A model generated the notes under the pieces. It made no database searches. It saw nothing but the letters and a program-made list of their open reading frames with translations, and was not told where the DNA came from. A stretch of DNA of 64,000 nt from CAZSAT01 sp964604675. GTDB taxonomy: Bacteria; Myxococcota_A; UBA796; CAJQPC01. The translations under genes and the position numbers were made by a program. This document shows, one piece after another, positions 60,511 through 64,000 of the stretch (its first letter is position 1; each line of letters opens with the position of its first letter). Location of the stretch: NCBI GenBank assembly GCA_964604675.1, contig CAZSAT010000019.1, positions 1 through 64,000 on the forward strand, in the 5' to 3' direction.

Positions 60511-62001
60511 ATGTCCGCAGCCGCCGTCCTCAGCGCCCGCGCGCCTCGTTCGCTCGTCGTCCACCTGCCCTGCTTCCGGCTCGAGCGCTGCGGCTGGTCG
60601 GCCGACGAACCCGTGGCCCTGATCGCGGAAGAGAAGAACGCCCTCCGCCTCCAGGCCCTCTCCCCACCGCTGATGAAGCTCGGCCTGCGCCGCGGCATGA
60701 CCGTGAGCGCTGCTCGCGCGCTCGTCCCGGAGCTGCAGGTCGAGCTCCTCGAGGATCCCCTCGACGAGCTCGCCGATCTGGGCGCGCTCTCCGAGCTCTT
60801 CCGCGAGCTCTCGCCGGCCGTGCGCGTGCTGCCCCCCGATGCCCTCGCCATCGATCTGACGGAGACAGCCGAGCTCCTGGGCGGTGAGCGCCGCTGCCTC
60901 CGTCGAGCTCTGGAGATCGCTCGGGAGACCGGGCACACCGTCTCGGTCGCCCTGGCCGACAGCGCCGAGGGCGCACTCACCCTCTGCGCCTGGCAGGGAG
61001 GCGGCCACGTGGCGGTCGGCGAGCTCGCGCAGGCGCTCGCCGAGATCCCGCTGGCCTGGATCCCCGGCATGCCCGAAGCGATGCGCGAAGGGCTGGAGAC
61101 CCTGGGCGTCCGGCGAGCGTGTGAGCTCGCGCGCCTGCCGAGCAGCTCGATCGCAGCGCGCTATGGCGCCGAGGGGCTGCGCATGCTCCAGATCGTGCGC
61201 GGCGGGGTGGTCTCGCCGCCGATCCAGCCTCGGATCGACCCCGGTGCGCCGGGCTGCGGCCAGCTCCTGCTGGAGCCCGTGGTGGGGGTCGGGGCCCTCC
61301 TGCACGTGCTCGGCGACCTGCTCGTCGGGCTCTGCGATCAGCTCCGTGACCGGGATCAGGCAGCTACCCGCCTGGGCCTCCAGCTGGTGCTGGAAGACGC
61401 GCCCGAGCGCTTGGTCCAGGTTCGACTGGGCCGCCCCCGGCGGGACCCCGATGAGCTCACGGCCTTGCTCGAGAAGCGGCTCGAGGACCTCACCCTCGAG
61501 GGGCCCCTCGTCGGGGTCCGGATCCAGGCGGTGGAGTCCTGCTCGTGGCTCGGGACGCAGGGGGGCTTGCTCAACCGGGGCGTGGGGCAGGAGGAGCTCA
61601 CGGACCTCACCGCCCGCTTGATGGACGCGCTCGGTGCCGAGGCGGTCAGCCGCCCCATCCTGTGCGACCAGCACCGGCCCGAGGGCGCCTGGGGCTCCGA
61701 GCCGATCGACCTCCGCGCCAAGCCACTGTCGGTCAGCGGACCGCCGCGACCTGCTGTGATGCTCGCGTCCCCCACGCCCGTGGAGGTCTTCGAGCACGGT
61801 GGCCAGCCCGACACGCTCGAGCTGGACGCACGCACCCTGCCGGTGCGTTCGGCCCGAGGACCCGAGCGACTCTGCGGCGCCTGGTGGGAGCCAGCCCCCT
61901 TCGACCGCGACTACTGGCGGCTGGAGCTGGCCGACGGGCGTGCGGGGTGGGTGTTCTTCGACCGCCAGGACAGCAGCTGGTGGCTGCACGGGTGGTTCTG
62001 A
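60511..62001 (+). CDS. imuB: ImuB, Y-family polymerase-like mutasome scaffold
   Basis: The 496-residue protein has a Y-family polymerase fold without the catalytic acidic residues. The usual DMDxFF at the start reads HLPCFRLERCGW, and ALAIDLTETAELLGG near 111 corresponds to the palm region. LRRGMTVSAARALVPEL is the finger part with GM, and LAWIPGMPEAMREGLETLGVRRACELARLP near 175 is the helix-hairpin-helix. The C-terminus DYWRLELADGRAGWVFFDRQ then WWLHGWF is the typical ImuB end. ImuB recruits DnaE2 and ImuA and binds the beta clamp. It stands alone here rather than in an imuA-imuB-dnaE2 operon. Confidence 0.9.
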   Translation: MSAAAVLSARAPRSLVVHLPCFRLERCGWSADEPVALIAEEKNALRLQALSPPLMKLGLRRGMTVSAARALVPELQVELLEDPLDELADLGALSELFRELSPAVRVLPPDALAIDLTETAELLGGERRCLRRALEIARETGHTVSVALADSAEGALTLCAWQGGGHVAVGELAQALAEIPLAWIPGMPEAMREGLETLGVRRACELARLPSSSIAARYGAEGLRMLQIVRGGVVSPPIQPRIDPGAPGCGQLLLEPVVGVGALLHVLGDLLVGLCDQLRDRDQAATRLGLQLVLEDAPERLVQVRLGRPRRDPDELTALLEKRLEDLTLEGPLVGVRIQAVESCSWLGTQGGLLNRGVGQEELTDLTARLMDALGAEAVSRPILCDQHRPEGAWGSEPIDLRAKPLSVSGPPRPAVMLASPTPVEVFEHGGQPDTLELDARTLPVRSARGPERLCGAWWEPAPFDRDYWRLELADGRAGWVFFDRQDSSWWLHGWF

Positions 62002-62016
62002 CCGCGCTCCGCGCGG
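62002..62016. terminator. GC hairpin between convergent genes
   Basis: CCGCGC-tcc-GCGCGG is a perfect six-pair stem with a three-base loop that exactly fills the gap between the imuB TGA and the convergent MopE lipoprotein TAG. There is no T-tract, so termination may be weak or Rho-assisted. A bidirectional role is inferred from position. Confidence 0.5.
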
Positions 62017-63294
62017 CTACTCGATCGCGCTGACGTGGTTGATCATGTCGAAGATCGGGCTCTCCGTGCTCAACGCGTCCGAGAAGTCGCCCTCGGTGTA
62101 GGTGTTGTCGTAGAGCAGGCCGTAGAGCTCCCCCACACCGAAGTCGCTGCCCACCTCCTCGGTGTAGTCCCCGAAGGCCGTGACCGGGCACGGGAAGGCG
62201 AAGCCCAACGCGTAGAAGCGGCCCTCGATCAGCTCGATCGGACCCACGTCGCCGCTCCCGACGTAGCCGAGGCCCGGTGTGACGGTGACGACCCCCGACC
62301 ACTCCTCGGTGTAGGGGCCGTCCTCGTCGCTGGCCGACAACACGTAGGCGTCGATGTCGCAGGCACCGTCGGGGTCGAGCAACATGTCGAAGCTGTGCAG
62401 GCGGGTGTCGGCCGCCGCTTCGTAGCGCAGGCCGCGGAAGCGACCGTCCACGAAGTAGTCCAGCGCATCGCCCCCGACCGCGTGCGAGACCACGTCCCAG
62501 ACGACGGTCTCGTCGGTGTCGTCGATGTCGCCCTCGCAGGTGGAGTAGCCGTCGCCGTCGCCGTCGATCTCGTCGGGGTCCGGTGAGCCGTCGCAGTCGT
62601 CGTCGACGCCGTTGCACTGCTCGGTGGCGCCCGGTCGGATCGCCGAGTCGAAGTCGTCGCAGTCCCCGAACGCATCGGTGTAGCCACCGGGCCGATCGCA
62701 CGCGAGGCTCGTCTCGGCACCTGCGGCCGCGTAGCCGTCGCCGTCGCCGTCGAGGTACCAGGTGGTGGCCGTTGAGGTGTCGAGCGACAGGTCGTCGTCG
62801 TCGGTGAACCCATCGCAGTCGTTGTCGTAGCCGTCGCAGACCTCCTGGGCGTCTGGGTGCATCTCCGCGTTGTCGTCGTCGCAGTCGTCCTCGGAGCCGC
62901 GCGCGTAGTTGCCATCCTCCGGCTCGTCGCACGCCTCGACCGGATCCGAGTCCAGGTCCGGGTGCCCGTCGTCGTCGTTGTCGACGTACCAGGACCGGTA
63001 GCCATCTTCCTCGACGCCGTTGTCCTCGTCGTCGGAGTCGCGATCGCAGTCCTCGTCCACGTCGTCGGGGTCGCAGATCTCGTCGGCGTCGGGGTGGATG
63101 TCGGGGTTGCTGTCGTCGCAGTCGTCCTCGTTCAGGACCAGCCCCTCGGCCTGCAGGCAGGCCTCGACTTCCTTGTCCTCGTCGCCGAATCCGTCACCGT
63201 CGTCGTCCTTGAAGAAGGTGGTGGTCACGGTGCAGTCGATGCCGTCGTTCTCGGACTTGTCGCACGCCAACAAGGTCAACAGGGCCAGGCTCAC
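62017..63294 (-). CDS. MopE-repeat lipoprotein
   Basis: The 425-residue protein begins (GTG) MSLALLTLLACDKSEN, an eleven-residue signal; Asp directly after the lipidated Cys would mean inner-membrane retention by the E. coli rule, which may not apply here. Four or more MopE-type Asp-rich motifs follow between residues 20 and 240 (NEDDCDDSNPDIHPDADEIC, EDDCDDDNAEMHPDAQEVCDG, FGDCDDFDSAIRPGATEQCNG). The C-terminal 160 residues are a beta-rich domain with few cysteines. It is convergent with imuB and divergent from dnaE2, with the dnaE2 SOS operator 100 bases upstream. Function unknown. Confidence 0.82.
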   Translation of the reverse strand: MSLALLTLLACDKSENDGIDCTVTTTFFKDDDGDGFGDEDKEVEACLQAEGLVLNEDDCDDSNPDIHPDADEICDPDDVDEDCDRDSDDEDNGVEEDGYRSWYVDNDDDGHPDLDSDPVEACDEPEDGNYARGSEDDCDDDNAEMHPDAQEVCDGYDNDCDGFTDDDDLSLDTSTATTWYLDGDGDGYAAAGAETSLACDRPGGYTDAFGDCDDFDSAIRPGATEQCNGVDDDCDGSPDPDEIDGDGDGYSTCEGDIDDTDETVVWDVVSHAVGGDALDYFVDGRFRGLRYEAAADTRLHSFDMLLDPDGACDIDAYVLSASDEDGPYTEEWSGVVTVTPGLGYVGSGDVGPIELIEGRFYALGFAFPCPVTAFGDYTEEVGSDFGVGELYGLLYDNTYTEGDFSDALSTESPIFDMINHVSAIE

Positions 63295-63393
63295 GTCGTT
63301 CTCCTTCGCGGGAAGTCTATCGCCAGACGGAGCAGAGCTTCAGATGTTCAGCGGACAGGATCTGACCAGCGGCGAGACGATCCCAGGACTACA

Positions 63394-63409
63394 CTGAACA
63401 AATGTTCAG
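63394..63409. promoter_or_regulatory. LexA-type SOS operator of dnaE2
   Basis: CTGAAC-aaat-GTTCAG, six-base arms, lies 12 bases before the dnaE2 ATG. TACACT at 63390-63395 overlaps its left end in the same relation as the putative -10 of imuB. It also lies upstream of the divergent MopE lipoprotein gene and could affect it. Confidence 0.88.
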
Positions 63410-63421
63410 GGATGGTTCGAC

Positions 63422-64000
63422 ATGGCCTACGCCGAGCTCTGGTGTCAGTCCGCCTTCTCCTTCCACGAAGGCGCCTCGATGCCCGAGGAGCTCGTGCCGC
63501 GGGCCCTCGAGCTCGGTCTGCTGGCCCTCGGGCTCTCGGATCGCGGCGGTGTCTACGGCCTGGTCCGCGGCTGGAAGGCAGCTCGGGAGCACGATCTGAA
63601 GCTGCTCCACGGCGTCTTGCTGGAGGTCGAGGAGGCGGACGCGCTGCGAGAGGTCGTGCTGTATGCCCAGGATCGAGCCGGCTGGGGAAACCTCTGCGAG
63701 CTCGTGACCCGAGCGCAGTCGAAGACGAAGAAGGGCACAGCACGCGCGCGCCTCGACGATGTGGGCGAGCTCTCCGCCGGGCTCCTCGCGCTCGTCCGAC
63801 CCGACGGCGAGGCCCTCGCAGAAGCCTTCGGAGACCGGCTCTACGTGACCTGCGGGCGGCGGCTCCTCCCCGCCGACGCCGAGGAGTCGCGCCGCGCGGA
63901 GGGGCTCGGGAGGCGGATCGGGCGCCCGGTGATCGCCGTGAACCGCGCGCTCCACCACACCCGACGCAGGCAGCCGCTGCAGGATCTGCTGACCTGCGTG
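63422..64000 (+). CDS. dnaE2: Error-prone DNA polymerase DnaE2, N-terminal part (runs off the window)
   Basis: The first 193 codons are present and the frame is open to the window end. The start MAYAELWCQSAFSFHEGASMPEELV matches DnaE2/DnaE PHP domains (typical: FAELHCHSNFSFLxGAS), and LGLLALGLSDRGGVYGLVRG matches the second PHP strand (typical: LALTDxDGLYGVVR). In both places PHP metal ligands are changed (HC to WC, DHD-like to DRG), so the PHP domain may be inactive. DnaE2 is the polymerase of the ImuA-ImuB mutasome. It sits 12 bases after an SOS operator. Confidence 0.88.
   Translation, partial: MAYAELWCQSAFSFHEGASMPEELVPRALELGLLALGLSDRGGVYGLVRGWKAAREHDLKLLHGVLLEVEEADALREVVLYAQDRAGWGNLCELVTRAQSKTKKGTARARLDDVGELSAGLLALVRPDGEALAEAFGDRLYVTCGRRLLPADAEESRRAEGLGRRIGRPVIAVNRALHHTRRRQPLQDLLTCV

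Noticed and set aside
63335..63352. Second possible SOS operator around CAGATGTTCAGC
   Set aside because: Only one half (GTTCAG) is present; the CTGAAC half is missing at the right spacing.

Overview
The window is GC-rich, tightly packed bacterial DNA, most likely from a Myxococcota (former Deltaproteobacteria) lineage. The evidence is the density of short surface lipoproteins carrying MopE-type Asp-rich repeats and FG-GAP propellers, two proteins with MYXO-CTERM-like tails, a eukaryotic-type Ser/Thr kinase, a 180-kDa-type NAD glutamate dehydrogenase, and SOS operators of the form CTGAAC-N4-GTTCAG, which resemble the Myxococcus LexA box. I see no mobile elements, rRNA, tRNA or CRISPR array, and no gene-free stretch over 300 bases.

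Layout. 143-2533: lipid-anchored GlgX/isoamylase-like enzyme. 2567-4226 (minus): thioesterase, maf and yggS in overlapping order. 4336-7882 (plus): membrane lipoprotein, Ser/Thr kinase, MopE lipoprotein, each overlapping the next by 4 bases. 7883-17893 (minus): large glutamate dehydrogenase, histidine phosphatase, beta-lactamase-fold hydrolase and two paralogous lipoproteins that share their N-terminal modules. 17976-23598: lipoprotein, QueG-like Fe-S protein, PmbA-like protein, phosphoesterase lipoprotein, and a minus-strand set with an FAD oxidoreductase. 23774-28982 (plus): acyltransferase, an active/inactive M16 peptidase pair, a LEA14-type lipoprotein and a small exported protein. 28984-32284 (minus): KAP-type NTPase, glycosidase-like lipoprotein, and a helix-turn-helix protein fused to an SspB-like ClpXP adaptor domain. 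32350-37525: membrane protein, lipoproteins, pyrF, two orphan gpV/VgrG-like spike proteins, MYXO-CTERM protein. 37547-40627: acyltransferase, then bolA, grxD, G3E GTPase and alpha/beta hydrolase. 40624-47538: barrel-like protein, CAP protein, murB, unknown protein, propeller-amidohydrolase. 47600-56860 (minus): FAD oxidoreductase, polytopic membrane protein, two large FG-GAP lipoproteins. 57011-64000: DNA-damage block with imuA, aidB-like, imuB and the start of dnaE2.

Two themes link the genes. First, cell-surface display: about twenty exported proteins, many with extremely short signal peptides and no basic residue before the lipobox. Second, SOS mutagenesis: imuA, imuB and dnaE2 are separated by other genes but each has its own near-identical operator, so together they form a dispersed mutasome regulon. 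The most unusual single gene is the HTH-SspB fusion at 31646-32284, which ends in a tail resembling the ClpX-docking peptide of SspB.
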